Source: Bacteroidota bacterium (lineage in GTDB: Bacteria; Bacteroidota; Bacteroidia; Chitinophagales; Chitinophagaceae). From it: 6,014 nt of DNA. Location of the stretch: NCBI GenBank assembly GCA_947441205.1, contig CANETM010000108.1:1-6014 (forward strand). The letters are read 5' to 3'. Positions 1 to 5,869 of this stretch are shown here, one piece after another. The notes under the pieces were generated by a model that did not search any database, had not been told where the DNA came from, and saw only the letters and a list, made by a program, of their open reading frames with translations. Every line of letters begins with the position of its first letter. The first letter of the stretch is position 1. The translations under genes were made by a program, and so were the position numbers.

Positions 1-390
1 GGATTAGAACATGGTCTAATAGTTTCAACCACAGAAAGCATAGCAAAATGGCAAACAACTGGTGTATTGGTGAATGCAGACCGCAGTTGGGATGGTGTTT
101 ATAATACTACTATAATATCAGGAAGTCCTGCAGTAAATTATATTGCATCGCTCGGTCCAAATTGGTATTTGCCTAGCCTTGACGAACTAATATTATTGCA
201 TGGCAGTCGCTTCGAAGTAAACAAAGCACTGTTTACCAATAATCAAACTTTATTATCCTTGTCTTTGTATTATTGGAGTAGTACAGAATATTCTTCTTCC
301 GAGGCATTGTCTTACGATTTTTTGACTGGTTATACCGATGTTTCTGGTAAGACCTTAAATTATGGTGTTCGTGGTGTTAAATCATTTTAG
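1..390 (+). CDS. C-terminal part of a DUF1566/Lcl-domain surface protein (5' end outside window)
   Basis: The frame is open from base 1 to the TAG at 388-390 and encodes the last 129 residues. The true start lies upstream. A TTG codon at 67 is not a credible start because the conserved domain already runs through it. Visible hallmarks of the DUF1566/Lcl C-type-lectin-like fold are a WYLPSLDEL segment (about residues 52-60 of the fragment), a YYWSSTEYSS segment about two thirds of the way along, an aromatic/Gly stretch (YDFLTGYTD), and a terminal GVRGVKSF strand, which is the usual end of this domain (VRxVRxF). In Bacteroidota such domains commonly form the C-terminal part of secreted or lipoprotein surface proteins, but their ligand is generally unknown. 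No sorting or anchoring tail follows the domain, so any signal peptide or lipobox would be in the missing N-terminus. It is separated from the next gene by 247 non-coding bases and is probably functionally unrelated to the operon. Family assignment is fairly secure; the specific role is unknown. Confidence 0.8.
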   Translation, partial: GLEHGLIVSTTESIAKWQTTGVLVNADRSWDGVYNTTIISGSPAVNYIASLGPNWYLPSLDELILLHGSRFEVNKALFTNNQTLLSLSLYYWSSTEYSSSEALSYDFLTGYTDVSGKTLNYGVRGVKSF

Positions 391-447
391 AAAATTCGCA
401 GTCATATAAAATTAATAACAATACATAGAAGATGTTACTAAAATACC

Positions 448-585
448 GAACCGCTAACAGCACCTTCAAAAAATTGGCGGTTCAGTGCTTCGTATGAAAG
501 TTTTGTGGTTCAACAAACATTCGTTCTTCGTATGAACATTTGTGGTAAAAATCGCCAACTTCTTGTAGCTGCAAACCGTTATAGG
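448..585. repeat. Imperfect palindromic intergenic repeat, attC-like in architecture
   Basis: This non-coding stretch has nested inverted arms: TAAC (455-458) with GTTA (579-582), CAGC (458-461) with GCTG (568-571), and TTGGCG (474-479) with CGCCAA (553-558). The flanking bases are partly complementary too. A second, competing inverted pair is GAACCGC (448-454) with GCGGTTC (477-483). AACCGCTA (449-456) and AACCGTTA (574-581) form a near-identical direct pair at the two ends. The loop region holds a 24-25 bp direct duplication. Paired outer and inner boxes around a long variable middle, total length about 130 bp, and a position downstream of a short gene are what an integron attC site looks like. 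However, the ends (CGCTAAC and GTTATAG) match the RYYYAAC/GTTRRRY consensus at only five of seven positions each. It could instead be a REP/MITE-like dispersed element. It resembles intergenic sequences I remember from Bacteroidota genomes, but that is unverified memory. Confidence 0.55.
485..546. repeat. Direct duplication inside the palindrome
   Basis: Two copies of a 24-25 bp unit lie at 485-509 and 523-546. Both contain CTTCGTATGAA and end in TTTGTGGT. They agree at 21 of 25 aligned columns with one single-base gap. The 13-base spacer (510-522) begins TCAACAAACATT. The second copy also folds locally: GTTC (523-526) pairs with GAAC (534-537), and ACAAA (513-517) pairs with TTTGT (539-543). 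Two copies with a short spacer do not make a CRISPR array. The duplication seems to be part of the larger element's terminal loop. Confidence 0.6.
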
Positions 586-637
586 TCATTAAAACAATAA
601 ATTCACCAAGTACAACAATAAAAATTAATAAAAAACT

Positions 638-1627
638 ATGAAAATTCTTTTAACAGGCGCAACAGGTTTTTTAGGTTATCGAACGTTAGAGAAATTGGTT
701 ATGTTAAATTATGTTAGTTCTATTATTGCAACTGGGAGAACACTATTACCTTATCGAAAAATTAATAATTCAAAGATTGTTTATGAATTTGGAAGCTTGG
801 AAGACAATGTTTTTGTTGAAAAACTGGTGACTGGAGTAGACATAATAATAAATACAGCTTCTCTATCCTCACCCTGGGGAAATCCTTCTGATTTCAAAAA
901 AGCAAATATTGATACTCAATCCAATTTAATTCAGGCAGCTAAAAAATATGGAGTAAAGAAGTTTATTTATATCTCTTCACCCAGCGTTTATTTCAATGGC
1001 AAAAATCGAAATGCAGTTAAAGAATCAGATCCTCTGCCTGCTACATTCGTAAATGAGTACGCGAAAACTAAAAGACAAGCTGAAATATTATTAGAAAATA
1101 GTCAACTACCTTATGTGATATTAAGACCTAGAGCATTGATTGGAAGAGGAGATTCAGTGATTATGCCAAGACTAATCCGAGCATTTGACGAAGGTAAACT
1201 TCGTATCATCGGGAGAGGGATCAATGTGGTTGATTTAACATCTGTAGATAATGTGGTTGAAGCCATCCACTTGTCAATTCATGCTAAGGATGATGCTGTC
1301 AATCAAATTTATAACATTACAAATGATGAACCAACAGTGCTATGGAAAAGTATTCAAGACGTTTTAAGTGCTTTGAATAAATCATTGAATCAAAAAAAAA
1401 TCCCTTATTATATTGTTTTTAGCTATGCCAAATTGGTTGAGCTAAAGGCGCGAATATTGAAAAAAAATGAACCTACTTTAACAGCCTATGGAGTAGGGAC
1501 CCTAGCCTTATCATTTACTTTGGATATTACAAAAGCAAAAACCTTGCTTGGGTATCGTCCAGTAATATCAACCAAAGAGGCTATTGATGAATTTGTAAAA
1601 TGGTACTCTTCTGATGAAAATTTGTAA
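638..1627 (+). CDS. NAD(P)-dependent extended SDR reductase/epimerase, 3beta-HSD/OleD-like
   Basis: This 329-residue protein is a full-length extended short-chain dehydrogenase/reductase. The N-terminus is the Rossmann nucleotide loop GATGFLG (Gly7, Gly10, Gly13). Asn72-Thr-Ala follows strand 4, and the catalytic region reads YISSPSVY, with Ser114 aligning to the catalytic Ser of GalE-type enzymes. Tyr141-x-x-x-Lys145 (YAKTK) completes the triad. The LRPRALIGRGD segment (about 162-172) and the VDLTSVDNVVEAI segment (about 198-210) are typical of the 3beta-hydroxysteroid dehydrogenase/NAD-epimerase branch, which includes OleD of olefin biosynthesis. The likely chemistry is reversible oxidation or reduction of a hydroxyl/keto group with NAD(P)H. 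In this operon I infer reduction of a beta-keto acyl product made by the downstream condensing enzyme. A sugar-nucleotide epimerase remains possible from fold alone, but no sugar-pathway neighbours are seen. The ATG at 638 is chosen because it directly precedes the Rossmann strand. It is the first gene of the operon, and its 3' end overlaps the next gene by 14 bases. Confidence 0.88.
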   Translation: MKILLTGATGFLGYRTLEKLVMLNYVSSIIATGRTLLPYRKINNSKIVYEFGSLEDNVFVEKLVTGVDIIINTASLSSPWGNPSDFKKANIDTQSNLIQAAKKYGVKKFIYISSPSVYFNGKNRNAVKESDPLPATFVNEYAKTKRQAEILLENSQLPYVILRPRALIGRGDSVIMPRLIRAFDEGKLRIIGRGINVVDLTSVDNVVEAIHLSIHAKDDAVNQIYNITNDEPTVLWKSIQDVLSALNKSLNQKKIPYYIVFSYAKLVELKARILKKNEPTLTAYGVGTLALSFTLDITKAKTLLGYRPVISTKEAIDEFVKWYSSDENL

Positions 1628-2462
1628 CTTGTATTTAAACTATGCTGGTTTTTGTCTGGCAAAAGAAAAGCATTCCATCAAGGATGGAGCTAATAAAATG
1701 ATCAAGTACCATGCGCTGTTCGGTCTTATACAACATCCCGAAAAAGGTTACATCCTTTTTGATACGGGCTATACTTACAGATTTTTTGATGCAACACGCA
1801 AATTTCCTAGTAAGATATATGCATTAATAACCAAGGTAAGCATAAATAAACAAGATGAAATCAAAAATCAAATGATAAGAAATGGCATTCGTCCAGAAGA
1901 AATAAATCATATTCTTCTTTCCCATTTCCATGCAGACCATACTGGTGGTCTAATCGATTTTCCAAATGCAAAAATCTACTGTACAAAAAAAGCATGGATG
2001 CATACGCAAGGTTTGAGTCAATTATTTAGCTTTTCAAAAGGTGTGTTAAAAAAACAACATCCTGAAAACATGGCTGATCGAATCCAATTTATTGAAGTTA
2101 TTTCTAGTAAAACAACCCATCCAATATTAGGAGTTGAATATGATATTTTTAATGATCAAAGCATTCTGGCATACGACTTACCAGGACATGCGGCAGGTCA
2201 ATTCGGCATAAGACTCAAAACCAACAAAAAAAATTATTTTTTAATTGCTGATGCTTGTTGGCTTAGCGCATCCTATAGAAACAATATCTACCCACATCCG
2301 ATTGTCAAGTTGTTTTTCCATTCGTGGAAAGATTTTAAACAAACATTGTCCAAATTGAACAAATTCCATCGACTTCATCCTGAAGAATTGATTGTTCCTA
2401 CACACTGCAAACAAACGACAGACCCATTAATCAACGAAAATATATCTTGGAATGAACTTTAA
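1614..2462 (+). CDS. MBL-fold metallo-hydrolase, lactonase-like
   Basis: The 282-residue product has a complete metallo-beta-lactamase-fold metal set: Asp50-Thr-Gly near the N-terminus, the HxHxDH motif at His104/His106/Asp108/His109, His192 in PGHAAGQ, Asp213 in IADAC, and His264 in VPTHC. This is the arrangement that binds two metal ions (usually zinc) in N-acyl-homoserine lactonases such as AiiA and their relatives. The Tyr that follows the bridging Asp by three residues in AiiA (DASY) is Trp216 here (DACW), so the oxyanion-side chemistry or the substrate probably differs. No signal peptide is visible, so it should act in the cytoplasm. The start at 1614 lies inside the end of the SDR gene (14-base overlap in another frame) and the stop overlaps the next gene by 11 bases, implying translational coupling. 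I infer hydrolysis of an ester, thioester or lactone intermediate of the operon's acyl pathway. Fold assignment is secure; the substrate is unknown, and a stand-alone quorum-quenching role is unlikely given the context. Confidence 0.87.
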   Translation: MKICNLYLNYAGFCLAKEKHSIKDGANKMIKYHALFGLIQHPEKGYILFDTGYTYRFFDATRKFPSKIYALITKVSINKQDEIKNQMIRNGIRPEEINHILLSHFHADHTGGLIDFPNAKIYCTKKAWMHTQGLSQLFSFSKGVLKKQHPENMADRIQFIEVISSKTTHPILGVEYDIFNDQSILAYDLPGHAAGQFGIRLKTNKKNYFLIADACWLSASYRNNIYPHPIVKLFFHSWKDFKQTLSKLNKFHRLHPEELIVPTHCKQTTDPLINENISWNEL

Positions 2463-3738
2463 GATTGCTATCCTTTATCATTTTTGTTTGGTGCGATTCA
2501 ATCGTATGAGGTTTCATTTTGACAAAACCAAATGGCACCAATATTATTGGAAATCATTTGTAAAAACCTTAAATCAATCACCCTATTATCAACAAATTGC
2601 TCCACAACATCTTGAGGATTTAAGTTTCATGCAAAAGATACAAAAGCAAGAATTCATGGAAAACTTTGACAGAATAAATACAGCATGCATTTCAAAAGAA
2701 GAAGCATTTTCTGTAGCCACATTGGCTGAAAAATCACGAAATTTTAATCCAGAAATCAATAAGATAACCATTGGTTTATCAAGTGGAACCAGCGGAAATA
2801 GAGGAGTCTTTATGGCAAATCAAAATGAAAGAGCACTTTGGGTTGCCACTATTTTGGATAGAGCCATTGGTTTTTCATTCAAAAAAAGAAATGTTGCCTT
2901 CTTTTTAAGAGCTAACAGTAACCTTTATGAATCAGCAAAATCTAAATTATTAAACTTTCAATTTTTTGATTTATTGATTCCTGTTAAAAATCAAGTTGAT
3001 AGACTAAACGACTTAAATCCACAGATTTTAATTGGTCAACCAAGTCTTTTATTAGAACTTGCAGTATTTCAAAATTCAGGAAAATTAAAAATTAAACCTG
3101 AAAAAATAATTTCAGTTGCTGAAGTATTGGAAGCAAATGATAAAGTATTATTGGAAAAAACATTTGATCAAATCATTCATCAAGTGTATCAATGTACAGA
3201 AGGATTATTGGCATCAACATGCATAAATGGAACTTTGCATTTTCATGAAGATTATTTACAAATTGATAAAATCTATTTAGACAAAGATCGTTTTTATCCT
3301 ATTATAACTGATTTTGTTCGAAAAACGCAGCCAATTGTTCGTTATGAATTGAACGATATAATTATTGAAAAAAAGAACTGTGGTTGTGGAAATACTTTTT
3401 TAGCTATTGAACAGATTGAAGGTCGTTCAGATGATATTTTAAACTTTATCAACGACCAAAACGAACCCGTTTCAATTTATCCTGATTTTTTTAGACGCGC
3501 TATAATTTTATCTGACGAAACAATCTATGATTATATGTTAGTTCAAAAATCAGCCAAAATATTAGAAATCTATCTTGGAAACAAAGAAATTCAGCTTCAA
3601 GAAAAGGTAAAAAAGCATTTAAATGAACTTCTAAGATCCTATCACATTTCAAATGTTGAATTTGTGTTTTCAGATGAGAGAAATATTGTTCCTGGTGAAA
3701 AATTAAGACGTATAAAAAATGGAATTAAAGCCAATTAA
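2452..3738 (+). CDS. Adenylate-forming enzyme, F390 synthetase-related / PaaK-like
   Basis: This 428-residue protein belongs to the ANL adenylating superfamily, in the branch related to phenylacetate-CoA ligase (PaaK) and coenzyme F390 synthetase. Visible motifs in order are the phosphate-binding loop SSGTSGNRG (110-118), the A5-type YQCTEG (246-251), RYELND (297-302, with Asp302 in the ribose-binding position), a CGCG pair of cysteines (Cys310, Cys312), GRSDD (324-328), and a C-terminal PGEKLRRI with Lys417 in the place of the A10 catalytic lysine. It should activate a carboxylate with ATP to an acyl-adenylate; what accepts the acyl group is not evident. The basic, hydrophobic N-terminus (about 1-35) followed by SPYYQ resembles the start of 'F390 synthetase-related' proteins, a group of unknown function, which supports the ATG at 2452. 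It cannot be assumed to make F390, since no F420-pathway gene is present. It overlaps the MBL gene by 11 bases and the condensing-enzyme gene by 20. I infer that it activates a fatty or beta-hydroxy acid of this pathway. Confidence 0.83.
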   Translation: MNFKIAILYHFCLVRFNRMRFHFDKTKWHQYYWKSFVKTLNQSPYYQQIAPQHLEDLSFMQKIQKQEFMENFDRINTACISKEEAFSVATLAEKSRNFNPEINKITIGLSSGTSGNRGVFMANQNERALWVATILDRAIGFSFKKRNVAFFLRANSNLYESAKSKLLNFQFFDLLIPVKNQVDRLNDLNPQILIGQPSLLLELAVFQNSGKLKIKPEKIISVAEVLEANDKVLLEKTFDQIIHQVYQCTEGLLASTCINGTLHFHEDYLQIDKIYLDKDRFYPIITDFVRKTQPIVRYELNDIIIEKKNCGCGNTFLAIEQIEGRSDDILNFINDQNEPVSIYPDFFRRAIILSDETIYDYMLVQKSAKILEIYLGNKEIQLQEKVKKHLNELLRSYHISNVEFVFSDERNIVPGEKLRRIKNGIKAN

Positions 3739-4711
3739 ACTATTAAGCAGCGGTTGTTATTTACCAAAAGTAATATCGTCTGAAGAAATAGATCGGAAAT
3801 ATAATTTAGCTGCTGGTTATTCAGAGAAATTCTCGGGAGTAAAATTTCGCCATCACGCAACTCATGAGTCTATTGGATGGATGGGCGCTCGTGCATTTGA
3901 GGAGGCGCTTGAAAAAAGTGGTTTAGAGTTAGCTGATATAGATTTACTTATATCAGCTGGAGGAACTTATGATTATCCATTGCCTAATCAAGCATCAATC
4001 ATTAAAAAAGAATTAAAAAATGGGCAGAACCATACATTTGGTTGCATTGATATTGATTGTACCTGTTTGAGTTTTGTAAGTGCATTTGATATTGCTTCAA
4101 AATTTCTTGATGGAAAACAATACAAGAATATTGCAATTATAAGTAGTGAAATTTCATCCAAAGGACTGAATCCATTGAACAAGGAAACGATTTCTCTCTT
4201 TGGTGATGCTGCAGTAGCAATAATTGTGGCTTTTGATTCTACTCTGCAGCATGGGATAATAAAAGGAAGTATAACTACCTACGCTGAAGGAGCAGAACTA
4301 ACAATAATCAAAGGTGGTGGAAACAAGTTTTTTTTCAAGGATTATCCTTATGATGCTTATCTGCATTCGTTTCAAATGGATGGGATTAAATTATTAAGAC
4401 TTGCTAAAAAGAAAATTCCAATATTCATTAGTGACTTTTTCAGTAATACCCCGTTAAAATTTGGTGAAGTAAGTTGGGTATTACCTCATCAAGCTTCAAA
4501 ATCAGGATTAGAAATTTTCTATAATCTGTTTCCTGAAATCAAGCAAAAGTCACTCAATAATTTAATCAACAGAGGAAATTGCATTGCCGCTTCCATACCT
4601 TTATTATTGCATGAAAATATTGAAAATGGTACAATAAAAAGAGGAGATATCCTTTTTTTAACCGGAACATCGGCAGGTTTCTCAATCGGAGGTTGCTTAC
4701 TTAAATATTAA
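3719..4711 (+). CDS. 3-oxoacyl-ACP synthase III / OleA-like condensing enzyme
   Basis: The 330-residue thiolase-fold protein has an intact KAS III triad: Cys116 in DCTCLSF, His257 in LPHQAS and Asn287 in RGNCIAAS. The C-terminal TGTSAGFSIGG matches the Gly-rich end of FabH-type enzymes. It should form a carbon-carbon bond between two acyl thioesters (CoA or ACP). The Cys-to-His distance is 141 residues and His-to-Asn is 30. From memory, E. coli FabH (Cys112, His244, Asn274) has 132 and 30, while Xanthomonas OleA (Cys143, His285, Asn315) has 142 and 30, so the geometry fits the OleA side better. I could not place an equivalent of OleA's Glu117. The ATG at 3719 sits inside the adenylating-enzyme gene (20-base overlap); downstream starts would cut off the first conserved strand. 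Its operon position makes a housekeeping fatty-acid initiation role unlikely. I infer that it makes the beta-keto backbone that the SDR reduces. Family is certain; substrate is not. Confidence 0.87.
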   Translation: MELKPIKLLSSGCYLPKVISSEEIDRKYNLAAGYSEKFSGVKFRHHATHESIGWMGARAFEEALEKSGLELADIDLLISAGGTYDYPLPNQASIIKKELKNGQNHTFGCIDIDCTCLSFVSAFDIASKFLDGKQYKNIAIISSEISSKGLNPLNKETISLFGDAAVAIIVAFDSTLQHGIIKGSITTYAEGAELTIIKGGGNKFFFKDYPYDAYLHSFQMDGIKLLRLAKKKIPIFISDFFSNTPLKFGEVSWVLPHQASKSGLEIFYNLFPEIKQKSLNNLINRGNCIAASIPLLLHENIENGTIKRGDILFLTGTSAGFSIGGCLLKY

Positions 4712-4759
4712 GTCTATGATAAAGGTTTCGATTAATTATTCAATTAAAAACATAAGGCC

Positions 4760-5866
4760 ATGATCAACTTGCATTTTGGTATAATGCTAATGTTATTTCT
4801 TTGTATTTTAGAAATTATATACATTAAATACAAAGAGAAAAAAGAAGTGCCTTGGAGGGAAATTATATTTAATCTCAATTCTGGCCATCTTATTTTGTGG
4901 GTTTTTAGAGGTTTAGAAGTAGTTTGTTTCGATTTTGTAGCAAGACACTTCAGCATTGGCTTGATTGGTAAACTTCCCATAATTGTTCAATGGATTTTCA
5001 CGTTTTTCGCATGGGATTTTTGTTTTTATTGGATGCACCGTTTACACCATAAATATATGATATTGTGGGCCGTTCATGTTGTTCATCATGAAGGAGAGCA
5101 TTTTAATTTTTCATTGGGAATAAGAAATTCTTGGTATTCATCCTTGACCTCATTTCCCTTTTTTGCTGGACTGGCAATATTGGGTGTTCCAACAGAACAA
5201 TTTTATTTGATTGGAGCCTTTCATTATTTTGTTCAATTTTATAACCACAATAGTATTATAAAAAATCACTGTTTCATAGATCGTTTTATTGTCTCTCCCT
5301 CTCACCACAAACTTCATCATGCCAGTAATGTTGAATATCGTGATAAAAATTGTGGTGGTACATTAACAATTTGGGATAAATGGTTCGGGACATTTGAATC
5401 AGAAAAAGAAAATGTTGAAATGAAATTAGGCGTAACAAGTTCAAATCATGCGATTGATAACCCCCTGACGGGTAATAACTTTCATTTCATAAAATATTTT
5501 TCACCCAAGTGGAGTTCAAAATATAACAAAAAGACGAAAAAGTCTAGCCAGCAATTTGATTTTTTTGTGGCGTTGGGAGGATTTCTTTTGTTCGGATTAT
5601 TAATTTACTATATCTATCAAGAAGATAAATGGTCTTACTTTCAATTACTTCAATTGGGCTGCATGCTCGTTTTGGCTACAATTGCTGTATATGGACTTTT
5701 TGAAAATTTCGTTTTGGGCAAATTGTTTTGGTTGTTTATCAGTATTTTTCTATCAATCTTCATATTTTCACACCACATAAATAGTTTAGTGTTGTCTACA
5801 ATTTCTATTTTATTAATTATTCACAGCATAACTATTTTTTATGTTACTACAACTTTTAAAAAATAA
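4760..5866 (+). CDS. Membrane fatty acid hydroxylase / sterol desaturase family, alkylglycerol-monooxygenase-like
   Basis: This 368-residue integral membrane protein has the histidine clusters that bind a di-iron centre in the fatty acid hydroxylase superfamily: HRLHH (93-97), HVVHH (106-110), His163 in YNHN, and HHKLHH (182-187). The HEGEHFNFSLGIRNSW stretch (110-125) and the PSHHKLHH to GGTLTIWDKWFGTF region (180-212) are close in pattern to alkylglycerol monooxygenase (AGMO/TMEM195) relatives. Hydrophobic segments lie at about 5-23, 43-60 and 73-92, with another pair around 132-160. After the catalytic part and a polar, lysine-rich linker (about 225-265), a C-terminal block adds about four predicted helices (267-286, 296-315, 321-338, 343-362). 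The enzyme should use O2 to hydroxylate or oxidatively cleave a lipid chain at the membrane. The gene starts 48 bases after the condensing enzyme, so it likely shares its transcript. Being the only clearly membrane-bound complete product, it suggests that the pathway's product is lipid-like. Family is secure; substrate is unknown. Confidence 0.88.
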   Translation: MINLHFGIMLMLFLCILEIIYIKYKEKKEVPWREIIFNLNSGHLILWVFRGLEVVCFDFVARHFSIGLIGKLPIIVQWIFTFFAWDFCFYWMHRLHHKYMILWAVHVVHHEGEHFNFSLGIRNSWYSSLTSFPFFAGLAILGVPTEQFYLIGAFHYFVQFYNHNSIIKNHCFIDRFIVSPSHHKLHHASNVEYRDKNCGGTLTIWDKWFGTFESEKENVEMKLGVTSSNHAIDNPLTGNNFHFIKYFSPKWSSKYNKKTKKSSQQFDFFVALGGFLLFGLLIYYIYQEDKWSYFQLLQLGCMLVLATIAVYGLFENFVLGKLFWLFISIFLSIFIFSHHINSLVLSTISILLIIHSITIFYVTTTFKK

Positions 5867-5869
5867 CTA

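Noticed and set aside
67..390. TTG at 67 as the start of a small independent gene
   Set aside because: The same frame is open back to base 1 and the conserved domain pattern continues upstream, so it is a truncated larger gene.
391..447. Rho-independent terminator after the DUF1566 gene
   Set aside because: No GC-rich stem followed by a T tract is present. The palindrome further down has an A-rich, not T-rich, flank on the plus strand.
485..546. CRISPR array
   Set aside because: Only two imperfect copies with a 13-base spacer, embedded in a larger palindrome and with no cas genes nearby.
391..637. Bacteroidota-type promoter (TTTG at -33, TAnnTTTG at -7) for the operon
   Set aside because: I found no convincing pair at proper spacing. 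A promoter is expected here, but I cannot place it.
1614..2462. Quorum-quenching AHL lactonase as the gene's primary role
   Set aside because: The metal site fits, but the key Tyr is replaced by Trp and the gene is embedded in an acyl biosynthetic operon.
2589..2771. Minus-strand open frame of 60 codons
   Set aside because: It lies wholly inside the adenylating-enzyme gene, has no recognisable motif and no credible upstream signal.
3988..4182. Minus-strand open frame of 64 codons
   Set aside because: It is antisense to the active-site Cys region of the condensing enzyme and looks like a by-product of codon bias.
3719..4711. Housekeeping fabH of fatty-acid synthesis
   Set aside because: No other fab, acp or plsX genes are adjacent, the triad spacing is OleA-like, and the gene overlaps an adenylating-enzyme gene.
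4744..4980. Minus-strand open frame of 78 codons
   Set aside because: It overlaps the well-supported hydroxylase gene and encodes no recognisable domain.
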